Part shown: positions 24,201 through 36,200 of the stretch, one piece after another
Layout of the letters: each line of letters starts with the position of its first letter
How positions within the stretch are numbered: position 1 is the first letter of the stretch
Source of the DNA: Sabellastarte sp. h YS-2021
Lineage: Eukaryota > Annelida > Polychaeta > Sabellida > Sabellidae
NCBI GenBank assembly: GCA_964017235.1
Contig: OZ024936.1
Coordinates: 32,324,040-32,388,039 of the forward strand
Direction: 5' to 3'
Length of the DNA: 64,000 bases
Notes under the pieces: generated by a model
The model's database searches: none
Told to the model about the DNA's origin: nothing
Seen by the model: the letters and a program-made list of their open reading frames with translations, nothing else
Position numbers and translations under genes: made by a program

Positions 24201-27200
24201 GATAAGGATTTCTATTTTCTGCACAGGCACAGATATAGTAAGACTATATGGGTTCAGTTTTGTAAAAGAAGATGAAAAACATTAATCAAAAACATAGTGC
24301 ATAGGTCACATCACAAAGGCTCAATACATAGTGATTGTCACATCGCACAGATAACACAGGTCACAAACATAAAAGATTCAACAAATTATATAGGTCAAAT
24401 CACACCAAATCAACACACTGTATCGGCTGTTTCTAAAGGAATTAACACACTGTTTTTGTAACATAAGAAAAATTCAACACTGTATATTGGTCACAAAGAT
24501 TCAAAACATTATACCAGTCACATCGCAAAGGTAAGTAGCAGGGTTGGAGAAAGGTTGCACATTTTAGTTGGTTAAGAGTTTAAACCCTTGCTGTATAGAC
24601 AATAATCAGTTGAATATTTGACAAATATCTGGACCAAATATTTGAATAATGATTTAGCTTTCAATTTTCAGCAATAAAATTAAAGGCATGGTTCTCAGTA
24701 CCATGGGGTGCCTATTTATTCAAAATAGCCACTTCAAATGTCAAACATAAACTAAACACAGAGGTTTAATAGTACTAGCTATGAGCTATATTAGCTAACG
24801 CCTAATACAAACTTATATAGGCTTACAGTTCTTACTCCAGTGTTACAAGCAACTTCAGAACAAGCTTGCAGTGGCCGCCACAATGCCATTAATACAAATT
24901 CAGCATAGGTTGACAGTGGTCGCCCCAATGTCAAATGCAAATGCAAGACAATCTTACAGTGATCGCCCCAATATCAACTGTAAATGCAACACAATTTTAC
25001 AGTGGTTGTCCCAATGTCAAATGTAAATGCAAGAGAATCTCATAGTGGTTGCCCCAATACCAAATGCAAATGCAAGACAATCTTACAGTGTTCACTCCAA
25101 TGCCAAATACAAATTTAACACATGTTTACAGTGGTCATCCCAATGCCAAAAGCAACTTCAAGGCTTATAGTGGTCACCCAAGTTTCAAATACAAATACAA
25201 CACAGGCTTACAGTGGTCGCCCCAATACCAAATGCCAGGATGTCGGTGAGTGATGTGACAGTGATGGAGACACCTGCATTCTTCATCATTTTACCAATAC
25301 GTTCAGGCATGGGCAGGTCCTCTGTCTGAGCTTTAGTCATCTCCCAAGCCTGAACGATCACAAACATGTCATCCACACCAATACCTGCAGGCATAAGGCA
25401 TAATTAATTCATTTTATGTGCAGTTGAACCCCCTATGCTTAGGATGCAATGGTTTACTGTAGGATGCAGCTGTTAGGTTTTACAAATGTTTCCATTACAT
25501 AACTGTTATTACAACTCAGATCTAAAACTCTGAATTTTTAAATAGTAAAGGGAAGGGAGGAAAAGGAAAGTTTCTTTGATCAGAACAAGTACTGCACTGA
25601 TAATACACAGGGATAATTAAATACTCGCCTGTCACATAATGATAACCCTAGTGATTTGAAACAGATTGTGTACAGATTTTAATATGGCTACGAAAAATAT
25701 GAAATTGGCTGGAGATAAATAGTGTATCTACCTTAAACAGTGTATATAGACTGCAAGTACATACAAGTGGAAATAGTGAAAATACTCGTCTGTCTTGTCA
25801 CCTGGTTAAACTGAAAAAGTCCCAATTTCAGGTGGCAGTCAACCAGCTTAACATTATACCTTCTGCTCTGACAACTTCATAGCACACTCAACAAATACCA
25901 AATAAAAGGGCGAAATTTGGGTCCAATTGCTTGCAAAACTCTAATAAGCTCAACATTTTTACAGCATTAACATGCATGTGAAATTACACCATTAGGCTAC
26001 TAAAGTAAATAGGTTTTGCTAAGCAACGATGACCAGCAGGTACAATAAAAAAACAGGTACATCAGGGCCAAAATATGGATAGAAAGGATCAACTAATAAC
26101 TAGTAATAAGGGAAATACTGAAGGGAGAGCAGAGGGAAAGCAAGGAAATCTATCAACACAAAGATAAGCAACATTTACAGGGGTGCTAAATTAAAAAGAG
26201 ACTCTTTATGTAACTGATGATATGTATTAAGGCTGTGACTTTGTTAGAAAAGTGACACCAGGTATTCATCTTGAAAGTACCAATCCAAATTCAAGTAACC
26301 ACAGTGGAAGAAGTATCTTAGAAGCAAACATGGCAGATGATGTAAATAGAATGTTGTGAAACATAATGTTAAATATCTGTATAAATAAGGAAAACTAGAA
26401 ATAGGCCGCCCTGTTGATAGTAGATGCGAATAGAAACAGGATAGCATAGAAGAACACACATTATCATGTGTAATGTCCACCCATGAACCTTTTGCCCAAA
26501 TTGTACAGCAGTCTTACAAGACCCTGTTTCATTTGTAAAATATATCAATGATGCTTAAATATTTGTTAGTGTAGATGTAAATTATTTCAGCTTCATGCCT
26601 TTTTGCATTGGTTGGGTTGAAAATTTTGACGAAATCACTCTATCTTGCACGGTTAAGAAGATAGAAGCAAATTCCTGTTTTTCTATTTTTGGCAAAAATT
26701 TGAAAATTCAAAATGGCCGCCATTTTTTGGAAAAGGAAATTTTTTTGAAAATTGCCAAGAGTACATTTCTTAGATACCCTATGGGTCGAAAATTTCAACG
26801 AAATAACTCTATTTTGCACGGTTAAGGCCAGTTTGTGTTTTTCCATTTTGGGCAAAAATTCGAAAATTCAAAATGGCTGCCATTTTTGGGGAGGGGAAAT
26901 TTTTTTGAAAATTGCAAAGATTACATTTCTTAGATACCCTGTGGGTCAAAAATTTCGACGAAATTGCTCTATCTCGCATGATTAAGGAGATAGAAGCAAA
27001 TTTGTGTTTTGCCATTTTTTTGGCAAAAATTCGAAAATTCAAAATTGTCGCAATTTTTGGGGAGGGGAAAATTTTTTGAAAATTGCAAAGATTGCATTCC
27101 TTAGATAACCTGTGGGTCGAAAATTTCGACGAAATCGCTCTATCTCGCACGGTAAAGGAGATAGAAGCAAATTTGTGTTTTGCATTTTTGGCAAAAATTC

Positions 27201-30200
27201 AAAAATTCAAAATGGCCGCCATTTTTGGGGAGGGGAAAATTCTTGGAAAATTGCATAGATTGGATTCCTTAGATACCCTGTGGGTCGAAAATTTCGACGA
27301 AATCGCTCTATCTCGCACGGTTAAGGAGATAGAAGCAAATTTGTGTTTTGCCAGTTTTGGCAAAAATTCGAAAATTCAAAATGGCCGCCATTTTTGGGGA
27401 GGGGAAAATTTTTGGAAAATTGCAAAGATTGCATTCCTTAGATACCCTGTGGGTCGAAAATTTCAACGAAATCGCTCTATCTCGCACGGTTATGGAGATA
27501 GAAGCAAATTTGTGTTTTGCCATTTTTGGCAAAAATTCGAAAATTCAAAATGGCCACCATTTTTGGGGAGGGGAAAATTGCAAAGATTGCATTCCTTAGA
27601 TACCCTGTGGGTCGAAAATTTCAACGAAATCGCTCTATCTCGCACGGTTATGGAGATAGAAGCAAATTTGTGTTTTGCATTTTTGGCAAAAATTCGAAAA
27701 TTCAAAATGGCCGCCATTTTTGGGGAGGGGAAAATTTTTGGAAAATTGCATAGATTGCATTCCTTACATACCCTGTGGGTCGAAAATTTCTACGAAATCG
27801 CTCTATCTCGCACGGTTAAGGAGATAGAAGCAAATTTGTGTTTTGCCATTTTTGGCAAAAATTCGAAAATTCAAAATGGCCGCCATTTTTGGGGAGGGGA
27901 AAATTTTTTGAAAATTGCAAAGATTGCACTCCTTAGATACCCTGTGGGTCGAAAATTTCGACGAAATCGCTCTATCTCGCACGGTTAAGGAGATAGAAGC
28001 AAATTTGTGTTTTACCATTTTTGGCAAAAATTCGAAAATTAAAAATGGCCGCCATTTTTGGGGAGGGGAAAATTTTTGGAAAAATTGCAAAGATTAGATA
28101 CCCTGTGGGTGGAAAATTTCGACGAAATCACTCTATCTCGCACGGTTAAGGAGATAGAAGCAAATTTGTGTTTTGCCATTTTTGGTAAAAATTCGAAAAT
28201 TCAAAATGGCCGCCATTTTTGGGGAGGGGAAAATTTTTGGAAAATTGCAAAGATTAGATACCCTATGGGTGGAAAATTTCGACGAAATCACTCTATCTCG
28301 CACGGTTAAGGAGATAGAAGCAAATTTGTGTTTTGCCATTTTTGGTAAAAATTCGAAAATTCAAAATGGCCGCCATTTTTGGGGAGGGGAAAATTTTTTA
28401 AAAATTACCAAGAGTACAATGCTTAGATACCCTGTGGGTCGAAAATTTCGACGAAATCGCTCTATCTCGCACGGTTAAGGAGATAGAAGCAAATTTGTGT
28501 TTTGCCAGTTTTGGCAAAAATTCGAAAATTCAAAATGGCCGCCATTTTTGGGGAGGGGAAAATTTTTGGAAAATTGCAAAGATTAGATACCCTGTGGGTG
28601 GAAAATTTCGACGAAATCACTCTATCTCGCACGGTTAAGGAGATAGAAGCAAATTTGTGTTTTCCCAGTTTGGGCAAAAATTCGAAAATTCAAAATGGCC
28701 GCCATTTTTGGGGAGGGGAAAATTTTTGGAAAATTGCAAGAGTACACTCCTTAGATACCCTGTGGGTCGAAAATTTTGCCGAAATCGCTCTATCTCGCAC
28801 GGTTAAGGAGATAGAAGCAAATTTGTGTTTTGCCATTTTTGGCAAAAATTCGAAAATTCAAAATGGCCGCCATTTTTGGGGAGGGGAAAATTTTTTGAAA
28901 ATTACCAAGAGTACAATGCTCAGATACCCTGTGGGTCGAAAATTTCGACGAAATCGCTCTATCTCGCACGGTTAAGGAGATAGAAGCAAATTTGTGTTTT
29001 GCCAGTTTTGGCAAAAATTCGAAAATTCAAAATGGCGGCCATTTTTGGGGAGGGGAAAATTTTTGGAAAATTGCAAAGATTGCACTCCTTAGATACCCTG
29101 TGGATCGAAAATTTCGACGAAATCGCTCTATCTCGCACGGTTAAGGAGATAGAAGCAAATTTGTGTTTTGCCATTTTTGGCAAAATTCGAAAATTCAAAA
29201 TGGCCGCCACTTTTGGGGAGGGGAAAATGTTTTGGAAATTGGAAAGATTAGACTCCTTAGATACCCTGTGGGTCGAAAATTTCGACGAAATCGCTCTATC
29301 TCGCACGGTTAAGGAGATAGAAGCAAATTTGTGTTTTGCCATTTTTGGCAAAAATTAAAAAATTAAAAATGGCCGCCATTTTTGGGGAGGGGAAAATTTT
29401 GGGAAAATTGCATATATTGCATTCCTTAGATACCCTGTAGGTCAAAAATTCTGTCGAAATCGCTCTATCTCTTACGGTTTCTGAGATATTAGCAAATTAC
29501 TCAAAAGTAGTACTGAAAATACACAATGAAGTACCTAAATGGCTATTACTCATGTACTGACAAAGCTATCAGTCCCAAATGCAATACCAAGCGAGCTATG
29601 GACATAACAATCTTGTATTCAAAATTGTAGTAAAATATCTTTAATTATTTTGGCTTAAATGCACGGAAACCAATGGGTACTGAAAATAGCTGTACTTAAG
29701 TATTACTCAGTAAGCAAAAGAGGTACAACAGCCAAAAGCAATCCCAAACAAGCTACTGACCCAATAAGCCTGCATACCAAATTTGGTGACAATAGCTCTA
29801 ATACTTTTCCTTTAAATGAGCGGAAACCATGCGTGACGCCGGACATCGGACGCCGGACGCCGGACATCGGACATCGGACAATGGACATCGGACGGCGCAA
29901 AAAGCAAAAATAATATATCCACCCCCCAGGGGGGTGGACATAATTAAGTGAAACACTGATGCCAGTTAGAGAAATCTGACAGAATACTAAGGTATTTTCT
30001 TACACAAGTTTTTCATTGATTTACAGTATATTATCTAATGTATGTATTTTTTCAGTTACCCGCTTTGCCACTTTATAATCGGTTTCTTAAATGGATACAG
30101 TAAAGTGGTTCATCTTTAGTTTATAAATGTTACATCACTATTATTATTTCTGCACACACATGCTTAGATGGTGCCTAGAGATTGTCTGGCTACTTACCCA

Positions 30201-33200
30201 ACAATAGAAATGGTAGGATATTGTGTAAAGGTCCAAAGAAGACATCAGCATAAGAAGCAATTCCAATACTGACCAGTACAGAAAACCCTACACAGAGAAC
30301 TCCAGAGATGGCCAGAAAAACCTGAAGGTAGTAACACATCAAACAAACATTGAAAATGTCTTCCTTTAGGTTTGATGGAGACCAAAGTCTGTGACAGATA
30401 GCCATACTGTACTGTTTTGTACTAAAACCAACAATGTCTTTGCAAACTTCTGTTTAACTAAAATCACTTTCCATTTCCCTGAGGGGTTCAAGGGTATATA
30501 CTTATAAATATGAGCCATTTTGATCAAGCAGAAATAGTCTCTTCCAATCTAATGTTCCAAATGTAAACTCTGACAGAGAACACTAAACTTGACCAGTGTT
30601 TTCATTTGTAAAATGCAAAGTTTAACCATTTAGAAACAGTCTGGCTTAATCTAACAGAAGTACTCACTCTTACAAAGGACCACATTAAACTTACCTGCTG
30701 TATTTAATTATAAATGTATACAATTTATATAAATTAGAAACAGCCTTCTCTAATGTAACTCATCTGATGACGAACCATCTTGAACCTGCCCAGGGTACTT
30801 GTTGAATGCATACCCTTTATGCTAATTAGAAATTGTGATCCTAAATTTAGTGTATACATACAACACTCAGCGTCACCCACCCTCTGATAGAGCACACTGA
30901 ATTTGCCCAGTATATTAATTTCAAAATTTGAACTATTCAAAAATTAGTCCGTTCAAATCTAACTCACCCTGTGATGAACCATGTTGAACTTGCCCAATGC
31001 CAGGGCCACAAACACAACTATTAGAATAATCCCAGCAAACAGGAGGTTCAAGTCTCCAAATATTGCTCCACTTCCAACATCTTGCTGACTGTAACATAAA
31101 ATAATAAGAAATACTATGTGTAACATAATATTATTAATAACATTTTTTTCACATTCTTTATATATTGAAACTTTTATGAAACAAACACCATAGTTTCAGA
31201 AGAGCAAGAGAAACACTGCACTGCCAAAAATGAGATAAAACTAAGAAATAAAAACGAGATTTTCATTTTACTAATTTACCAAAAAAATTACTAAAATTTT
31301 GTGAGCATTTTTGCCTACATATTATTGATAACTGACAATAATTTTGATAAAACAAATATAAAATTGACAAGAACTTCATTAAGGCACTGGTATTAATACT
31401 TTTGTTCCACTTACACAAGTTATCATAAGAACAAGGAAATTTTTAATTTATCAGGCTACTACAACCAATCCTCTTGAAAACAGGTGACAAACCATGTGAT
31501 TTGTTACAAGTAAAACCATGACAACACAGCCATACAACATGCTCCCAATGTAACAGTAAGCCCCGACAAGTCATGTACAGTACAGTAGGGGAATCGTACA
31601 ACAAAACGTATTACTTGGCTCTATTTTTACAGAACAGTGTACCATAGGAAAACTTCCCAAATGACATATACACATAAAACATATCACAAAAGAAGATGAC
31701 AATATTATACAAAATGCATAGCAGGAGTATTATATTGTTAATCTTCATGAGTGATATATTTTTAAGTGCGAGCCTTGAAGAGCATGTGTTTCTGCAGATC
31801 ACTTTTTTTTTTTGGTCTCCGGACTTTGATGAAATTGACAACACCTGTGCATTCTGAATTTGCCTCTCTTGCTCTCCAATAGCTAAAAGGACACATGTCC
31901 TTTTGCCTTTTCCCCATACATATGTCCTTCTGAATTTGCCTCTCTTGCTCGCCAATGCCTAAAAGGCCACATGTCCTTTTGGCTTTTTACCATACATATG
32001 TCCTTCTGGCATTGGACTTTCATGAATTGTGGGGCAGCATGATGACTATTTGTCTGCTCACTGAAGTTAAATTACACAAGTCATGAGAGTTTTTCTTTTG
32101 TTAAAAGTGTCCAATATCTTTCACTATTGACCACTTTGTGATTTTGATCATATATATAGAAGTCTTTTTAGCACATTTCCAAAGAAACCCTTTTACATTT
32201 ATTTCAACTAAAATGATCATTAAAGCAAAAATACACACCAGAAATTGAGGAATGAATAGCATGGATGTTAAATAACATTTTTAAAATTAAAAATTGAGGG
32301 AGGGGTGTAATTCGAGACCTCGTAAATAGTCCATTTTTATCCAATAGTGGATACTTACTATATTTAGCATATAAAGTGATCATTAACCTATACTTAAGCA
32401 GCAATGGGCTACGTTAGTATTTGGATGGGTGACCATCTGGGGCCAGATTCATGAAAGGTTTTAAGTCTCAAATCTGAGATTTTTGTCTCAAATCTAAGCT
32501 TTATCTTAGATTTTTCTCAGATTTGAGACCTTTGCTCAGCTGGGATTCATGAAACATCTCAGGATGAGATTTGGCTCAGATTTGGTCTCAAATCTAAGAT
32601 TGCCTAGGGGGTGACTTAAGTTTTCATAAAATAGAGTATATGTAGTTACAAGTCTCGAAACAAAATGAAAATTGCCAAGTATGACATATTTATAAATTTT
32701 AACACAAAAACATGAATATATACTAAGACTTTGTATGAAAACAACAGTAAAACATTTACATTTAATTTAGTAATTTACATGAATGGTTTGCTTTGCAGTT
32801 TCAATCAGTTATTTTGTATGCCAGTACAAATTATAGTAAAAAGAAAACATTTTACTTGATAGAACATATTATAAAATGTGAGTACATGCAATACAGCTGT
32901 AAATATACATGTGTATGCTTTACACTGATCTCAACAGAATGTTACATCAATTTTGATTTGTCCACACTCAAAACATGTCTGAGATTTTGGTCTCAGCTAA
33001 GATCCCTTTCGTGAATCTCAACTTGAGCAGAATCTCATTCGAGACTAAACTCTCAAATTTGAGCAAAATCTCAGCTGAGATTTGGCTAAGACTTGAGACC
33101 TTTTGTGAATCCGGCCCCTGAGTTCTACACCAGCTGTGGGATGTGTCTCAGGTGGAATTTCTTTGTGTCCCCAGACTTTCGTAAAATTTAGTGCACTACT

Positions 33201-36200
33201 TGTGTCTCTGATGTCCTAAGCACCTCATAACCAAAAACTTCGATCTTTGTCATTTCAAGACAGAAATTCTCACTTGCTCACTTTACAACTGAATAAAATA
33301 AGTCAACATATGACCAATATAGATAATCTTGGCCCTACATCATTATGGGGAAGTTGTGTTTTGTACGCACAAAGATGAGGTTATAGTCAGAAAAGGTCAC
33401 TTTTTTTTGTACCAGCAAACCTACAATAGTAACAGTGGGGTGTAACAGATGTGGTTCCATTCTAACGTACATGCACAAAACAGATAACGCCACATGGAAT
33501 GTCAAATTGGCTCAAATATTTGTTTTACTAAAAATCCAGAATATCATCCCGAAAAACAGACATATAAAAAAATCTGTATAAGAACCAGTGCATGCTGAAT
33601 TTAAGAACAAAGTAAAATTAATACTGAGACAATAACACCAGAATATTGACCTCAGGATATGAGTAGTTAGGAAGTGTGAAAACTTAATCACTTGCATTTC
33701 ACATCTCTCAGAACAGATTTGAGTAAACTTTATCGCAGCATGACCTGTCCGGGTATGACCTTAGTTGAATATAAAACCCAACCCTTTGGCTTTGATCCAA
33801 CAAAAAAGAGATAATTTTGCTTGGTACAGGTGAAAGCTGCTCATGACCTGACCCAATTTCTGTGGATATCGGGGCCTTTAGTTATACAGTGTTTACTGTA
33901 CAGAAAAAAGACAGACAAGACTGCAAGGAATGTTAGTGAAGTTCCCGCTTACCTTCTTTCTGCTCTGTAGTAAACAGCCTGGACTCCTGAGTGACCTTCC
34001 TCACCTACTTTCAGGAAACCTTCTTCAAATAGTCGCGCCCTTTCATTTCCCTGAAATTAGAGCAGCATAGCTTGCAACTGAGAAAAAAGTTATATCGAAA
34101 AAATAGTGAACTATACCTTGGCATGTAAAATTGCAAATTTAATAAGTAAATTAAATTTTAATCATTTGAGTTAATTTAAAATTTAATTATTTAACTTAAT
34201 ACCCTATCCAATGGACAATTGCTAATCCGGTCGGGGCAGACCGGCCCGTCAAACATCATAAAAAGACGTCCTGTGTTTTCACCGGCCAGCCGGTCCGTAG
34301 TACTAGTGCACTCGCCAGATGGTATGTCATACTTCCTTCCTGTCTAGACAGCGTGACGTCACTGCATCTTTTTCATTGTCTAAGCCTATTAGACCCCTAG
34401 TAAGCTGATAGTGGGGTCGGTGGGAGGGTCTTGTGTGTCCATTGGATAGGTTATTAACTTATAAAAATTTAATTTACTTATTAAATTTACTATTTTATTA
34501 CATTAATACATCCTATCCAATGGACAATTGTTGAATAACTACCGCTTGGTTGGCGGGTAAGTTACTAGGGACAAAGGGGAACTCATAAACAGAACTAAAC
34601 AAATTTTTCTTTCAGGCCTGGGTCGACCTTGAGGTCAGAGAACCATTAAGGTCATAGTCGGTTATCAGAGACTGATTATTAGGTCCAAGCCGACTGTCCC
34701 CACCCCTTTTTTTACAGGCCTGCTCTGAGGTAGGGGAAGAGAGGGCTGAGTTCAGTCCCATAATGAGTAGGAATAAACCTCCAGAAGGAAGCACGTCACA
34801 GTTGTTTTGGGTTTTTTTTCTTTTTTTATATATATAACTATTCACATATTTACAACTATTTATGTATGTACAAAATCTCCTCTATTTCTGGGTTATTTGT
34901 GGATCTGCTGAGATGCCACTATGGGACCCAGGTGGTAGAGTTCTGAATCAGCCCAAGCCACATCCTTTAGATAAAACTGTGTGAAGGTATTATAATGTGA
35001 CTTCCAGTGGCAGGCTGACAATATTTGTTCAAAAGAGACTCCCGACTGGAAGGCCTTAGAAGCAGCAAAGGCCCTGACATCATGGGTTTTAACCTGATGT
35101 AAAGTGTGGGATTCTTGATCAGAAAGCTCATAACACAGGATCACAGTCTGTTTGATCCATGAGGAGATAGTGGCATGTAAAATATCTTTGACGAAACTTT
35201 TCATGAAGGAGACAAAGACTAACTCCTTATTCTGTCTAAGGTCTGAGGTCCTGTCCAAATAGTAGCGCACAGCTCTGACCGGACAGAGGGACCTGTCAGA
35301 CTTGAGGGATCTATCCAGAGTTGAATCCAGGGCTGGTATAACCACTGGGGTCACACTTTCTGGACCCTCTTTGGCCAGCTGATTCTTAGAGAGAAAACTG
35401 GGTGATGGATACAGGGACACCTTTGACCAATCAGATTGGTGTCCAATATTTCTGTTCTGCCAAGCATGTATCTCACTTCTACATTTGCCCGACCCAAGGG
35501 CTAAGAGGAAAACTGTCTTGAAGGTTAAATGCTTCAAGGAGGCCTCTTTAATTGGTTCAAATGGGGCTTTAGTCAGCTGGGGCAGAACCAGAGAGATATT
35601 TCAGGAGGGAATTCCCCTCCAACCTTTGGGTCTGTCTCTGTGGAAGCTATCCAGGAGACATATTTTTGTCTTTGCTGATATTAACGGGTGAATTGCCCAG
35701 TTTATCAGCAATGTTAGACCTGTAACCATCAATGGTGCTGGGATGTAACTTCCTGTCTTGAAAAAGGTATATAAGGAGGTCAGCTACTGACTTTACAGGG
35801 GGTCCCCTGAAGTGCACCTTATTAGTGAGGCACCACTTTGTAAAAATGGTCCACTTTGCCTCATAGACTGATCTGGTTGATCCTCTTTGAGGAGCCTCAA
35901 TTCTTGCTGCCACTGCCTCAAAGAAACCCTGCTCCTTGATTGTTGAGGCTCTACGAGCCATGCATGGAGATTTAGATTTGTCAGATTTCTGTGAGGGATC
36001 TGATTGAAGGGCTGTGTCAACAGATTGGGCAGGTTGGGCAGGCTCAATGGGATCTGACTGGACATGGCCACTAGATCCCCAAACCAAGGCATGTTGGGCC
36101 ACCCCAGAGCAATCAGAATGATTCTTTTGCATGGGGAGTCCTGCAATTTCTCCACCACTTTGCCCAGGATGGCTGCTAGTGGGAAGGCATACACGTTCAG

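Noticed and set aside
27083-27988. 301-codon plus-strand ORF as a gene
   Set aside because: It lies wholly in the 168 bp array, repeats a ~56-residue frame, and the opposite strand is equally open. It is explained by unit length divisible by three.
32395-32440. Functional 5S rRNA gene
   Set aside because: Only the 3' half matches, it is interrupted, and a second copy shares a non-5S body, so it is a SINE.
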